A stretch of 64,000 nt of DNA from Pandoraea terrae (GCF_902459695.1 NZ_CABPRZ010000003.1:1-64000), one strand, 5' to 3'; positions 42,663 to 52,251 are shown, counted from the first letter of the stretch. Made by a program: numbers and translations. The notes: generated by a model from the letters alone, not told the origin.

Positions 42663-43250
42663 TCAGCGGCGCGTCTTCACGCCGATGTCCATGACTTGAT
42701 AGCGGCCGGTCGCGAGATCGAACGTGATCCGCTCGGTGAGCGTCTCAAGCGCGCGGCCATACATGTGCAGATGCCGAATTGGCGCGTCGCCCTGGATCTC
42801 GACCGCGTGAATGTCGTCGGACGCGAGGGCAATGCCCTGGCCCGGACCGACGACCACGGTGTCGGTCACTTCCAGCGTGCCGAGCCCGGGCGTGGCGCCG
42901 TCGTCGGTGCGGCGGTAGACGTAGTTGTACTCGGTGCCATCGACCGCCGCGATGCAGGCCCACGTGGTGTGGTTGTGCGGCGTGATCTTCTTGCCGGGAC
43001 GCATGACGTTCAGGTACAGCGCATAAGTCTTGTCGGCATCTTCCTGAATCAGGTAACGGGCTTGCAGCTCGCCGTCGGCAGGCGGCGGGAACTCGCCTTC
43101 GCTCCAGAGTTCAGGGCGCGCGGCAAGTCGCTTGAGTGCGCCCAGCACGGTGTCGAGCGCTTCGCGCGTCTCGCCTTGCGGTGCAAGGGCAGACTTCATC
43201 TGCGCGATGGCTTCGTGGACGGCGGATTGGCGTTCTTGCGGCAGTGGCAT
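42663..43250 (-). CDS. Cysteine dioxygenase-like cupin (thiol dioxygenase)
   Basis: A 195-residue type I cysteine dioxygenase-family protein with the iron ligands His92 and His94 in 'PHNHTTW' and His148 in 'DDIHAVEI'. Bacterial members oxidise cysteine to cysteine sulfinate or 3-mercaptopropionate to its sulfinate; the thiol cannot be chosen by eye here. Start at 43250 chosen for family length. It lies between the ABC transporter ATPase and the rhodanese gene on the same strand, so the operon imports and breaks down a sulfur amino acid. Confidence 0.8.
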   Translation of the reverse strand: MPLPQERQSAVHEAIAQMKSALAPQGETREALDTVLGALKRLAARPELWSEGEFPPPADGELQARYLIQEDADKTYALYLNVMRPGKKITPHNHTTWACIAAVDGTEYNYVYRRTDDGATPGLGTLEVTDTVVVGPGQGIALASDDIHAVEIQGDAPIRHLHMYGRALETLTERITFDLATGRYQVMDIGVKTRR

Positions 43251-43307
43251 GACAGTGTCTCTCGTTGTTGAATGCAAAAAGGCGGATACGGGCGGCGCGC
43301 GTGCGGC

Positions 43308-44063
43308 TCAGGCGGCAACGGCGCAGTCGCGAACCCCCGGGCGTACCACATCCTGAAGAAAGCGTTGCGCGCGCGCATGCGCCGGTCGGTCGAAGAACTG
43401 CTCCGGCGGCGCATCTTCCAGCAACTGCCCCTGGTCCATGAACCAGACGCGGCTGGACACGTCGCGGGCAAAGCCCATCTCATGGGTGACGATCACCATG
43501 GTCATGCCTTCCTCGGCGAGCCCGCGCATGACCTGAAGTACTTCGGACACCATCTCGGGGTCGAGCGCGCTCGTTGGCTCGTCAAACAGCATGAGCGGCG
43601 GTTTCATCGCGAGTGCCCGCGCAATCGCTACGCGCTGCTGCTGTCCGCCAGACAGATTGGCCGGCATGGCATCGATCTTGTGGGCGAGGCCCACTTTCGC
43701 CAACAGCATTTCCGCTTGCGCGATGGCTGCGTCGCGCGACATGCCGAGTACCTTGGTGGGCCCGAGCGTCAGGTTCTGCCGCACCGAGAGGTTCTGGAAC
43801 AAATTGAAGCTCTGGAACACGAAGCCGATGCGCGCACGCAACTGGTTGACGCGAACGTCGCGCGCATTGACGTCGCGGCCTTCGAACAGGATACGGCCGC
43901 TCTGGATGGCTTCGAGCCGCGTGACGGTCCGGATCAGGGTCGATTTCCCCGAGCCCGACGGCCCGCAGACGACCACGACTTCGCCGCGGCCGATGTGCGC
44001 GTCGATGCCCCCCAGCACTTCGACCTCGCCGTAGCGCTTATGGACTTTTTCGAAAGAAAGCAT
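43308..44063 (-). CDS. Polar amino-acid ABC transporter, ATP-binding protein
   Basis: A 251-residue ATPase with Walker A 'GPSGSGKST', signature 'LSGGQQQR', Walker B '[14 protein letters not shown]' and the H-loop 'IVTHEMGFA'. It belongs to the GlnQ/TcyN/ArtP group for polar amino acids. ATG at 44063. It energises the two permeases encoded immediately upstream on this strand. The neighbouring cupin dioxygenase, rhodanese and lyase suggest cystine, cysteine or another sulfur compound as substrate. Confidence 0.9.
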   Translation of the reverse strand: MLSFEKVHKRYGEVEVLGGIDAHIGRGEVVVVCGPSGSGKSTLIRTVTRLEAIQSGRILFEGRDVNARDVRVNQLRARIGFVFQSFNLFQNLSVRQNLTLGPTKVLGMSRDAAIAQAEMLLAKVGLAHKIDAMPANLSGGQQQRVAIARALAMKPPLMLFDEPTSALDPEMVSEVLQVMRGLAEEGMTMVIVTHEMGFARDVSSRVWFMDQGQLLEDAPPEQFFDRPAHARAQRFLQDVVRPGVRDCAVAA

Positions 44064-44083
44064 GAAGGTCTCCCTCCGGGCGC

Positions 44084-44776
44084 TTATGCGAGCCCGGCGC
44101 GTTGTCGTGCAATCCGGCGCTCCAGCACCCCGGCGAGACGCGAGATGGTGAAACACAGGACAAAATAGAAGGCGGCCAGCACCAGAAACGTTTGCAACGG
44201 CTTGGTCAGCGTGATGGTGTTGACCTGAGCGGCCGAGTAGGTCAGTTCGGGCACGCCGATGACGTAGGCGAGTGAGGTCGCCTTGATGATCGAGACGAAC
44301 TGGTTGACGATGGATGGCAGCATATGGGCAAGCGCTTGCGGCAGTTGAACGTAGCGCATGCTCTGCAGCCACGACAGACCGTTGGAGCGTGCTGCTTCCA
44401 TTTGCCCGCGCGGCAGCCCCTGCAGGCCGGCGCGGACGATCTGCGCGAGAAACGCGCTTTCGTACACGATGATCGCGCAGACCGCCGTGGTGAAACCGGA
44501 GACCTCCGCGCCGACCACGAGAGGCACGCAGAAATATGCCCAGAAGATGATCATCAACAACGGAATGCCACGCACCAGACGGGTCCACACGCCTGCGGCA
44601 GCGCGCATCGAGCGCCAGGGCGAGACCTGTGCCAGCGCGATCAGGATCGCGAGCGGAAATGACGCGACCAAGCCCAGCACGGACAGGATCAAGGTGATCG
44701 CCACGCCGCCGAGCGGGCCTTCGGGGTAGGCGCCAACAAGGAAGAGCGGGAGGTAATCGTGAAGAATTTCCAGCAT
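44084..44776 (-). CDS. Amino-acid ABC transporter permease (HisM/GlnP type), second subunit
   Basis: A 230-residue integral membrane protein with about five hydrophobic segments and the EAA loop '[24 protein letters not shown]' (given as its family segment). The segment '[19 protein letters not shown]' is typical of the polar amino-acid family. It forms the translocation pore with the permease encoded three bases upstream and is driven by the ATPase at 43308. Confidence 0.88.
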   Translation of the reverse strand: MLEILHDYLPLFLVGAYPEGPLGGVAITLILSVLGLVASFPLAILIALAQVSPWRSMRAAAGVWTRLVRGIPLLMIIFWAYFCVPLVVGAEVSGFTTAVCAIIVYESAFLAQIVRAGLQGLPRGQMEAARSNGLSWLQSMRYVQLPQALAHMLPSIVNQFVSIIKATSLAYVIGVPELTYSAAQVNTITLTKPLQTFLVLAAFYFVLCFTISRLAGVLERRIARQRAGLA

Positions 44777-44779
44777 CGC

Positions 44780-45472
44780 TCAGACCCCTGCGGCCGCCGC
44801 CTGGCGCTTGGCGTAATGTTCGGACAGTGCCATCAACGCCAGCGTCCCGGCCAGATACAGCACCGTGGCCACGAGGAACACATCGAAGGTACGGAACGTC
44901 GCGTTGTCGATCTGCTTGGTGCGATATAGCAGTTCGTGCACGCCGATCGCCATCGCGAGACTGCTGTTCTTGAACAACAGCAAGGTTTGGTTAAGCAGCG
45001 CCGGCATGGCGACGCGAATGCCCTGCGGCAGGATCACGTAGCGAAACCCTTGCAGGTAGGTCAGGCCGATCGACCACGCGGCTTCCTCCTGGGTGCGGGG
45101 GATCGCGCGCAAGCCCGAGCGCAGGTCTTCGGAGATGAACGCACCGGAATTCATCGCCAGGGCAATCACGGCGAAGATGAACTCGGTATTGCCGGCGTTG
45201 ATCCACGTCTTCAAACCTTCGGACAGCAGTTGCGGCACGCCGAAGTACCAGACGAGGATTTGCACGAGCACCGGCACGTTGCGGTGGTATTCGACGACGA
45301 GTACGACGAAAGCCTTGCATAGGCGTACCGGCATGGCGCGCAAGGTGGCGAGGGTCACGCCGATCACCAGCGCGAGCACGCCGGAAACGACGAACAGCCG
45401 CAGTGTCGTCAGCAAACCGTCCCGAAACAGGCCGAGGTAGCCGTCTTCGAGCAGAAACGAAAGGTCGAACAT
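44780..45472 (-). CDS. Amino-acid ABC transporter permease, first subunit
   Basis: A 230-residue permease with the family core '[21 protein letters not shown]' in parts and the EAA loop '[22 protein letters not shown]'. The start at 45472 is the first ATG; a TTG fifteen bases earlier is possible. It stands second after the binding-protein gene and overlaps nothing. It pairs with the permease at 44084. Confidence 0.88.
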   Translation of the reverse strand: MFDLSFLLEDGYLGLFRDGLLTTLRLFVVSGVLALVIGVTLATLRAMPVRLCKAFVVLVVEYHRNVPVLVQILVWYFGVPQLLSEGLKTWINAGNTEFIFAVIALAMNSGAFISEDLRSGLRAIPRTQEEAAWSIGLTYLQGFRYVILPQGIRVAMPALLNQTLLLFKNSSLAMAIGVHELLYRTKQIDNATFRTFDVFLVATVLYLAGTLALMALSEHYAKRQAAAAGV

Positions 45473-45551
45473 CGTAGGGAAGGGCAAAGAGGATTGTTAC
45501 CCGGCACGACTCCCGCGCATGGCGCGGTGGGTCATGCCGCCATGCCGCCGC

Positions 45552-46376
45552 TCAGTTGATGCGGATCGGTTCGACCTTGTAGTCGCGCGTGAACTTGTAG
45601 ACGGACTGTGCGCCGAGCCATTTGTCGAAGCTGGTCTGCAGGCCGTTTGACTTCTCGTAGTCGGCAAGGATCTGGTTCACGGCGGCCTTCAGCGCCGGCT
45701 CGTTCCGGTTCATCGCCACGCCCCAACGCTCTTCATAAACGGGCTCGTTCAGCAGCCGGTACTGTTCGCCGCCTTTTTGCGCGGCTTCGGCGGCAAAGCG
45801 CGCCAGAATCAGTTGGCCTGCCACGAGGCCCTCCACCTTGCCCTGTTGCAGCGCGAGATACGCTGAGGAAATGTCATGGAACGTGAGCAAGTTCGAGTTC
45901 GGCAAGCGAGTGACGGCCACGGCCGAAGAACTGGAGCCCTCCGATGCCGAAATTTTCTTTCCGCTGAGGTCGGCCAGCGACTTCACCGGAGAGTCGGCAC
46001 GCACCAGCACGCGAATCGGCGCCACGAAATACTGATTGCTGAAGTCCACCTGTGCGGCGCGCGCTGGCATCCAGGCGACGGCGGCAGCCAGCACATCGAC
46101 GCGGCGTGTCTTCAACTCAGGGATGCGCGCTTCCGTGGAGAGGGCGCGATGCTGCAACTTGACGCCGAGGCCCTTGGCCAGCGCGTTGCACACGTCGACG
46201 TCGAAGCCGACGATCTGGCGCGTTTTGGTGTCAGGAAACGCATACGGTTCACTGGCGTTTTGCGTGCCGCAAATGAGTGTGCCGCGCGCTTTGATATCTG
46301 CGAGTTCGTCGGCGTTTGCTGCGTGTGCGCAAGTCAAAAGTGCCAACGTGAATACGCCGAAAGTCCAATGCCGCAT
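45552..46376 (-). CDS. Periplasmic amino-acid-binding protein of the ABC transporter
   Basis: A 274-residue family 3 solute-binding protein with a signal peptide (cleavage near 'AHAANA'). 'LICGTQNASEPYAFPD', 'GFDVDVCNALAKGLG' and 'VDVLAAAVAWMPARA' form the ligand-binding lobe in the usual order. It is the first gene of the leftward operon and delivers substrate to the permeases at 44084 and 44780. The ligand is unknown; the dioxygenase and sulfur enzymes in the operon point to a sulfur amino acid. Confidence 0.88.
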   Translation of the reverse strand: MRHWTFGVFTLALLTCAHAANADELADIKARGTLICGTQNASEPYAFPDTKTRQIVGFDVDVCNALAKGLGVKLQHRALSTEARIPELKTRRVDVLAAAVAWMPARAAQVDFSNQYFVAPIRVLVRADSPVKSLADLSGKKISASEGSSSSAVAVTRLPNSNLLTFHDISSAYLALQQGKVEGLVAGQLILARFAAEAAQKGGEQYRLLNEPVYEERWGVAMNRNEPALKAAVNQILADYEKSNGLQTSFDKWLGAQSVYKFTRDYKVEPIRIN

Positions 46377-46567
46377 GGTCGAATGTCTCCTGGGTAAATG
46401 GATCCGGTGGCCCGGGACACGCGCGCTGCTGCGCGTCGTACCAGGGCTACCCGTGCCGATCGCTTAAATATTGCTTGAGTGTTATGCAGGTTATCGGCCA
46501 AAATCGGGCGGCACAATTTAATTTTTATCTTAAATACTTCAATGTTGCTGAACTATCGAGTTCGACC

Positions 46568-47437
46568 ATGCGAAATCTCGACATTGATCTGCTGCGGACT
46601 TTCGTTGCGATTGCCCAGCACGAAACGTTTGCCGCGGCAGCTGCGCGGGTAGGCCGGACCCAGTCGGCCATCACGCAGCAGATGCAGCGGCTTGAGCAGG
46701 AAATGGGGTGCGCCTTGTTTGAGAAGCGCGGGCGCCACAAGGCGATGACGTCGGACGGCGTGCGGCTGGTGGCCTACGCACACAAAATCCTCGCGCTCAA
46801 CGATCAGGCCGTGCAGGTGACGCATTCCGGCGGCCCGGCGGAGAAGATTCGCGTCGGCTCGCCGCATGACGTGGCGCAGTCGATTTTGCCGAACCTGCTG
46901 CGTCGTCTCTCGAAGCTATCGCCAGACCTGCAGATGGAAATCGACGTTGGCCGCAGCCCGCACCTGATGGATGCGCTGCGCGAGAACGCGCTCGACATGG
47001 CGATTTCCACGCGTTATGACGACGCGTTTCCGGGCATCAAGCTGCGGACGTCGCCGATGGTGTGGATTTGCGCAGAGGATTTCGTGTTTAACGCGGCCTT
47101 GCCGGTGCCGCTGGTCATGGCCGACGAGATCAGCCTGTTTCGGCAGTTGTCGATCGCGCGGCTCGATGCGAATCACATCCCTTGGCGCACGAGCTACATG
47201 TCGGCAACGCTGGTCGGCATCAAGGCAGCGATCAGCGCCGGCTTGGGCGTGACGGCGCGCACTACCGAATTGCTGGATGCCAACATGCGCGTACTGAGTG
47301 AAGCGGATGGCTTGCCGCGCTTGCCCGAAGTCGCGTTTTATTTGTACGTGCAGCCGACTTGCGAAAGTCCGGTACTGCGGGAGTTGTTTGACTCGACAGA
47401 ACATATCGCCACGCGGTTCGGACCGTCGTTCGCCTAG
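46568..47437 (+). CDS. LysR-type regulator divergent from the amino-acid/sulfur operon
   Basis: A 289-residue LysR protein: 'IDLLRTFVAIAQHETFAAAAARVG' and 'SAITQQMQRLEQEMGCALFEK' make the winged helix-turn-helix; the rest is a periplasmic-binding-like effector domain. Start at 46568 by family; the open frame extends upstream without conservation. The 191-base divergent gap contains two copies of CTTAAATA, at 46463-46470 and 46529-46536, that may be regulator half-sites. It likely controls the transporter/thiol operon on the other strand. Confidence 0.85.
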   Translation: MRNLDIDLLRTFVAIAQHETFAAAAARVGRTQSAITQQMQRLEQEMGCALFEKRGRHKAMTSDGVRLVAYAHKILALNDQAVQVTHSGGPAEKIRVGSPHDVAQSILPNLLRRLSKLSPDLQMEIDVGRSPHLMDALRENALDMAISTRYDDAFPGIKLRTSPMVWICAEDFVFNAALPVPLVMADEISLFRQLSIARLDANHIPWRTSYMSATLVGIKAAISAGLGVTARTTELLDANMRVLSEADGLPRLPEVAFYLYVQPTCESPVLRELFDSTEHIATRFGPSFA

Positions 47438-47489
47438 TCCTGGACGCTCCGAAAGGTACTCGGTACCGATGAAGCCGCCGCAGGTGGTC

Positions 47490-48755
47490 TCAATGTTTCA
47501 ACCGGATGCCGAGCGATGTTCCAAAACGTTCCGCTATCTCGCTTGCCAAGGTGTCGGCGCGGCCTGTCGCCATGTGCCGGACCTGAAATCTACCGAGAAT
47601 GGCATTCGCCATGACGGTGGCGGGATAAGTTCTGGGGAAATCGAGATTCAGGGTGACGATGTGGTCTCGATACTCGTCCAACCACGTCAGATCGGGCGAT
47701 CGCATCAGCATGCCGGCGTCGCCGTTTTGAATCCGCATCGACGCAATGCCCCCGTGTGCTCGTGGATCGGGAACGCTGAACGGCTCCCGCAAGTAGAAGC
47801 TCAGGAGCGTTTCGAAAATATTGACGCCTGTGAGATTGGCATAAAGATCGGGCATGCTGCCGCCCATCAATCGGGGATTGACCTCCACCAGGCGCGGTCC
47901 CTGCGCTGTGATGATCAACTCCAGATGGAACACGCCGAAGTCTAATCCAAGGGCATCGAGCACCCGGCTCGCATATGAGACGCAGGCGTCCCACTCGTCG
48001 GGCGAGAGACTTGCCGGCATCGATATGCCCAGCTCTTCGGTCTCGATGGTGCGGCTTCGTCGGCGGCTCGATACCATGAACACCGAACGTTCACCATCGC
48101 GCACGCCAATTTCCACTGAAACCATCGGCCCCAGCAACTTCTCTTCGACGAGAAATCCGGCGCTCAAAACCGACTGAATGCTCTGCGGCAGCGACAAAAA
48201 TTTCTCAGCAGCCTCTTGCCACGCGCGGGAGAATTCAGCAGGCGTCGAAACGATCGCAGCCAATAGGCTGCTCGCTCCCGATACCGGCTTTAGTACCACC
48301 GGGTAACCGATGGCATCGGCGGCAGCCAGCGCGCTACCTTCGTCGAAAACGTGGGCATATCGCGCGGAAGGCGCGCCGGCGGCGTCGAGACAAGCTCTGC
48401 AACGTGCCTTGTTTCGTGCGTTGGCGATGCCGGCCCGGGAGGTAAACGGAATTCCAAGGACCTCGGCGGCATAAGCGGCGGGACCTATCGCATAGTCGAG
48501 CAGGCCCAGAATTCCGTCAATCGGCGTCTCATCGTGGATTTGCCTCATCGCCAAGAGGACCAATTCCGGGTCCGTTGTGCTCTCCAATTCGACGACGCGG
48601 TGAAGCCGTGAGGCAAGCTCGCGGTACCGTTCATCTTCGGCGTACATCCGAAAGGTGCGCGACTTAAAAAATGTGACTCGATGGCCAGCCGCGAGTGCGC
48701 TGCTCATTGCCGCAGCCACCTGCCTGTTGCCGTCGACCAGCGTAATGTGCTTCAT
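47490..48755 (-). CDS. ATP-grasp ligase of the phosphonate cluster
   Basis: A 421-residue ATP-grasp protein: 'GYPVVLKPVSGASSLLAAIV' in the ATP-binding lobe near residue 150, and 'FHLELIITAQGPRLVEVNPRLMGGS' (shown as its family segment, about residue 285-310), where the Glu and Asn bind Mg. It resembles carnosine synthase/L-amino-acid ligase-type enzymes that join a carboxylate to an amine through an acyl phosphate. It is the last of the five leftward genes with PEP phosphomutase, so it may couple a phosphonate to an amino acid or build an amide. Its substrates are unknown. Lower GC than the genes around the cluster. Confidence 0.8.
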   Translation of the reverse strand: MKHITLVDGNRQVAAAMSSALAAGHRVTFFKSRTFRMYAEDERYRELASRLHRVVELESTTDPELVLLAMRQIHDETPIDGILGLLDYAIGPAAYAAEVLGIPFTSRAGIANARNKARCRACLDAAGAPSARYAHVFDEGSALAAADAIGYPVVLKPVSGASSLLAAIVSTPAEFSRAWQEAAEKFLSLPQSIQSVLSAGFLVEEKLLGPMVSVEIGVRDGERSVFMVSSRRRSRTIETEELGISMPASLSPDEWDACVSYASRVLDALGLDFGVFHLELIITAQGPRLVEVNPRLMGGSMPDLYANLTGVNIFETLLSFYLREPFSVPDPRAHGGIASMRIQNGDAGMLMRSPDLTWLDEYRDHIVTLNLDFPRTYPATVMANAILGRFQVRHMATGRADTLASEIAERFGTSLGIRLKH

Positions 48756-48774
48756 GTCGATTTCCTGTTGTCGT

Positions 48775-50115
48775 CTACGCCAGCGGAATACCTTGCGCTT
48801 CCTTGCACACTAAATTCGAATCCGCTGACGAAATTTTCTCGCAACCGAGAGGTAATTCCATAATAAGTTCGGGAACCGAAAGGATGTGCCGGTGATGGAC
48901 TGAATAGTTCAGACGCCAGTCCTCTTCACACTGATATGCGGGCTTTGCAACATCCACAATGCCGGACAGGAGGTGCCCCATGGGTTCAGCCAGGACGCGC
49001 CGCACGAAACCATCGACGTTGATCAAGGGGGCGGACGCAAAGAGCCTCGGCGAGGCGCCGCTGAGCCGTAAACATCCGAGCAATCGCTCGATCGCGCCAA
49101 ATAACGACACCGCGCTCTCCGAGCAGATCACAATGGCCTCGACGCCGGTCATCAGTGCCGGGTCGGAAAGATAGGTCGGCACCCCGGCTTCAATCAAATC
49201 TCCGCCGTGCTCGACGATGACGGCTTCCGGTCGGGGGCATTCGTTGCGCCGTAGCGCAGGCGGTATGAGGGAGGGAGGTAACGGCTCCGCCGCACGGACG
49301 CGGCGATTCAAATGCCGCAGTCTGTCTCGATAGACCTCCGCTTCAATGCCGTATGTCGTGGGTAATCCGACCGCGGTAAAGTTGAGAGCTCTGGTCGCTC
49401 CGCCGCGGATATGCAGTTCCGAGTCCTCCCACCAGCCCGTTCCGGAAGCTTTGAGCGCTGCGCATGGCATGGCGCCGGACAACGCGGAGAGCAACGCTGT
49501 CGCCAGCGTCGTCTTGCCGACATCAGTTCCGGTCCCGACCACGAGGATCGACGGCGCATCGTGCGACTCGTCTGCACAAGGGAGAAGCGGGGCGTCCAGC
49601 ATATTTATCATTCGGCCGGACTCCGGATCGAACAGACCGCCGATGATGCGCACCGTGCCGATCCCCGATCCGCCATTGTGCGGAGCGTCCGCTTGCGCAA
49701 CGCCGGTAGCGAAACCGATCCCCCCCGCCTCGGCCACCAGCGACAGGGGAGCCGAGCCGAACCGGAACCGTTCCGGAAGGGCCGCCGTGACAAGTTTCGA
49801 CGACCTTCGCTCACATATCACGCCGAGATAGCGCTCCCCGGGCGCGAGTGGCGCGCGACCGCCCCATAACGTCTCCATGCTGCGATACGTCCCCAGCGAG
49901 ACAGGTTCAAATACGACGACATCGCCAATTCTCGCGGCGTTTCCGGAGACGTCAACGACATCCAACGGCCGTAGCGCTGCGGGGGCCAGAGGGTAGCGGC
50001 CCGAGACGATCTCCTGCTCGACTGAGCCCACGTCCTCCGCGATGAGCGAGATATCGCGCAGCATCGACGATATGCCCATCAGTCGCATCGCTTTGAGCGA
50101 ATCCACGTGTCTCAT
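48775..50115 (-). CDS. P-loop NTPase-like protein of the phosphonate cluster (DUF1611/dethiobiotin-synthetase-like)
   Basis: A 446-residue protein in two parts. Residues 1-185 form a beta-rich domain without a family I can name. From about 190 it has a Walker A 'GTGTDVGKTTLA' (194-205), 'ALKASGTGWWEDSELH' and 'VEHGGDLIEAGVP', which resemble the dethiobiotin synthetase/CobQ-like and DUF1611 P-loop groups. Members use ATP to activate a carboxylate or to make a cyclic urea or amide; none is a known phosphonate enzyme. It lies between the decarboxylase and the ATP-grasp gene, has a good AGGGG site, and is probably a tailoring enzyme. The reaction is unknown. Confidence 0.7.
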   Translation of the reverse strand: MRHVDSLKAMRLMGISSMLRDISLIAEDVGSVEQEIVSGRYPLAPAALRPLDVVDVSGNAARIGDVVVFEPVSLGTYRSMETLWGGRAPLAPGERYLGVICERRSSKLVTAALPERFRFGSAPLSLVAEAGGIGFATGVAQADAPHNGGSGIGTVRIIGGLFDPESGRMINMLDAPLLPCADESHDAPSILVVGTGTDVGKTTLATALLSALSGAMPCAALKASGTGWWEDSELHIRGGATRALNFTAVGLPTTYGIEAEVYRDRLRHLNRRVRAAEPLPPSLIPPALRRNECPRPEAVIVEHGGDLIEAGVPTYLSDPALMTGVEAIVICSESAVSLFGAIERLLGCLRLSGASPRLFASAPLINVDGFVRRVLAEPMGHLLSGIVDVAKPAYQCEEDWRLNYSVHHRHILSVPELIMELPLGCEKISSADSNLVCKEAQGIPLA

Positions 50116-50181
50116 GATTTTTCCCCTGATTAGGTTGGATATGGATGCGCTTGGTTTGCGCGCCTGTTCCGCACACGCACA

Positions 50182-51328
50182 CTAGGGTGTCGCGCACTGC
50201 ATGGCTTCCATGAAGTGCATCTTGTTCATGCAGGGAGATATCGTGGGGCGCCCCAAATCGGCGCGATGCCCCGGACGACAGACCATCTCGACGAACGTGC
50301 TGCCGCGCCGTTCAAAAATCCCTGCCAGCACTGCGTCTAGCAATTTTGCGTCCTCAACTCGATACGTCTGCCTGTACCCGCAAGCGAGTGCAATACGGGA
50401 AAGATCGAGTGACGAGGCCGCCGTCGGCATACCGCCGACCGAGTCATGAGCGCCATTGTTAATGACCAGGTGCACGAAGTTATCGGCACGTGCGCAATGC
50501 GTCATACCGCCCATATGCATCAGCAGTGCGCCATCGCCATCGAGACACACCACGCAGCGATCGGGGCGGACGATCGCTATACCGAGGGCGATTTGTGATG
50601 CGTGCCCCATGCCGCCCACCACCAGCAAGTCCTGGTCGTGGCTGTGCCGGCGTCTGTCACGAATCTCGAACAACTCCCGCGCGGCCATCCCTGTCGTACA
50701 GATCACTGGAACGTTGGACGGAATCGCTTCGACACAATGTTCGATGACAGCCTCCCGCGATATCAATCCTGGCTCGCGGGGGGGGCTCGTTGCGCCGATA
50801 AGGGCCAAACGTACCGTTGCGAATCACCAGTGCCGCGGGCGTTCCGGTGCGCCGCGCCGTACCGACGAGTTTCCTTACAGACGCTTCGAAGTCATCGCTG
50901 TGCTCGTCCAAAACCTCATACGGAATATTGAGGAGATTCAGTTGTCCCAGCGTAATGAGACCTTGCCTGACATGCTGCGGCTCGTCGTCCCGCTGCACAT
51001 CGCCGTCCCAAACCTCGGATCGCCAACCTATCATCAATATAATAGGAATGCGAAATACATTGCTGTCAGCAAGAGACGCAATCGGATTCACGACGTTGCC
51101 GAGGCCGGAGTTTTGCAGGTACACCAGTGGAACGTCGCCCGTGGCCACGTGGTGGCCGATGGCAAGGCCGACGGCGCCTCCTTCGCTGCATGCCACGATG
51201 TGCTTGTGCGCAGGGAATGAATCGATGAGGCATGAACAAAAGGAATGAAGCAAAGAATCAGGCACCCCGGCGACAAAGTGAATGCCCGCGTCGGTCAGAA
51301 CCGACAAAAAACGCGCAGGGTCGATCAT
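50182..51328 (-). CDS. ppd: Phosphonopyruvate decarboxylase, split by a one-base frameshift
   Basis: Two overlapping frames together encode one ThDP enzyme. The first (start ATG 51328, 'MIDPARFLSVLTDAGIHFVAGVPDS', 'CSEGGAVGLAIGHH' with the activating Glu, 'LVIRNGTFGPYRR') breaks off at a run of eight G on the plus strand (50778-50785). The second continues with 'GLISREAVIEH', 'CTTGMAARELFEIRD', 'GGMGHASQIALGIA' and the ThDP motif 'LDGDGALLMHMGG'...'VINNGAHDSVGGMPT'. Removing one base from the run gives a continuous 381-residue protein of normal length. It turns phosphonopyruvate into phosphonoacetaldehyde. The frame split may be real, phase-variable, or an error in the read. The start overlaps the mutase stop (TAATG). 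Confidence 0.85.
50778..50785. repeat. Homopolymer of eight G inside the decarboxylase gene
   Basis: Eight consecutive G (C on the coding strand) sit exactly where the frame changes. Seven would restore one open frame; nine leads to a stop soon after. Such tracts are prone to slippage and, in other bacteria, switch genes on and off. Confidence 0.9.
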
Positions 51329-52239
51329 TATTTTGTTCCCGGGATAAGCTGCAGGATTTCGTCGATCGGAAGGCATTTCTCCTCGGACTCCAGCGTTCTT
51401 CCGTGCTTGAGGATATTCAGCGCGACTGTCTGCATTGCGGGGTAGGCGGCACGCAGCAGGTGATTCGCGTAAATGACGATGTTGAAGCCTGCCGTCTCGA
51501 GTTCACTGAAATAGGTTTGACCGTAGGTGGTTGGGACGCAGACGGTCGGAACACCGGGGTGGATCGCTTGCAAACGAGCGGCGAATTCCATCACTTCGTC
51601 GGGCTTTTTCTGGCGGCTGTGGATCATGATGCCGTCTGCACCGGCATCGATGTACGCCAACGCTCGCTCGATGGCGTCCCCCAGTCCGGACGTCAAAATC
51701 AAGCTCTCGATTCGAGCGAAAATCATGAAGTCAGCCGTTACCTGCGCAGCTTTCCCCATCCTGAGCTTGTGGCAAAACGCTGTAATACTCTCCTGCCGCT
51801 GACCGGCGCTGGTGCCAAGCAATGAGTTCTTTTTCAGCCCCGTCTTGTCTTCGACGATGACGGCGGAGACGCCGGTCCGTTCGAGCGCGGCGACGTTGAG
51901 CGCGAAATGTTCCGGCTGACCGCCGGTATCGCCGTCGATGATCAATGGCTTGGTGGTGACTTCGAATATCTCGTGGATGTTGGGGAGCCGACTCCGAATA
52001 TCGAGGGCTTCGATGTCGGGCATCCCGCGGACCGTGGAGTCCGTCAGAGAACTCGACCAGAACGCATCGTATTGAACGGTTTCCCCATCGCCATCGAAAC
52101 ATATGCGTTCGGCAAGCAGTGCCGAAATGGGACTGTGCGCTTCAATTACGCGCAGACAACGCTTCGCTTGAAGCAGGCGGCGTAGTGCACTTCGTCGTTG
52201 TTCAGTGGTTACGCCTCTGATTGAACTGTCGAGAACCAT
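51328..52239 (-). CDS. pepM: Phosphoenolpyruvate phosphomutase
   Basis: A 303-residue mutase of the isocitrate-lyase superfamily. The diagnostic motif EDKxxxKxNS is present at residues 130-139 ('EDKTGLKKNS'), together with 'DGDTGG' at 102-107 (Mg-binding Asp) and 'WSSSLTDS' at 61-68. PEP phosphomutase makes the C-P bond of nearly all phosphonates by turning PEP into phosphonopyruvate; the next gene pulls the reaction forward by decarboxylation. A short loop before 'WSSS' ('FDGDGETVQYDAF') is longer than in common homologues. GAGGG precedes the ATG; a small hairpin (52252-52266) lies just ahead of that site. Confidence 0.93.
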   Translation of the reverse strand: MVLDSSIRGVTTEQRRSALRRLLQAKRCLRVIEAHSPISALLAERICFDGDGETVQYDAFWSSSLTDSTVRGMPDIEALDIRSRLPNIHEIFEVTTKPLIIDGDTGGQPEHFALNVAALERTGVSAVIVEDKTGLKKNSLLGTSAGQRQESITAFCHKLRMGKAAQVTADFMIFARIESLILTSGLGDAIERALAYIDAGADGIMIHSRQKKPDEVMEFAARLQAIHPGVPTVCVPTTYGQTYFSELETAGFNIVIYANHLLRAAYPAMQTVALNILKHGRTLESEEKCLPIDEILQLIPGTK

Positions 52240-52251
52240 ATTCCCTCTATT

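Noticed and set aside
50182-51376. Two separate subunits of a sulfopyruvate-type decarboxylase
   Set aside because: ComD/ComE-type enzymes are split, but here the frames overlap by about 150 bases and join perfectly after removal of one base, which favours a frameshift in one gene.
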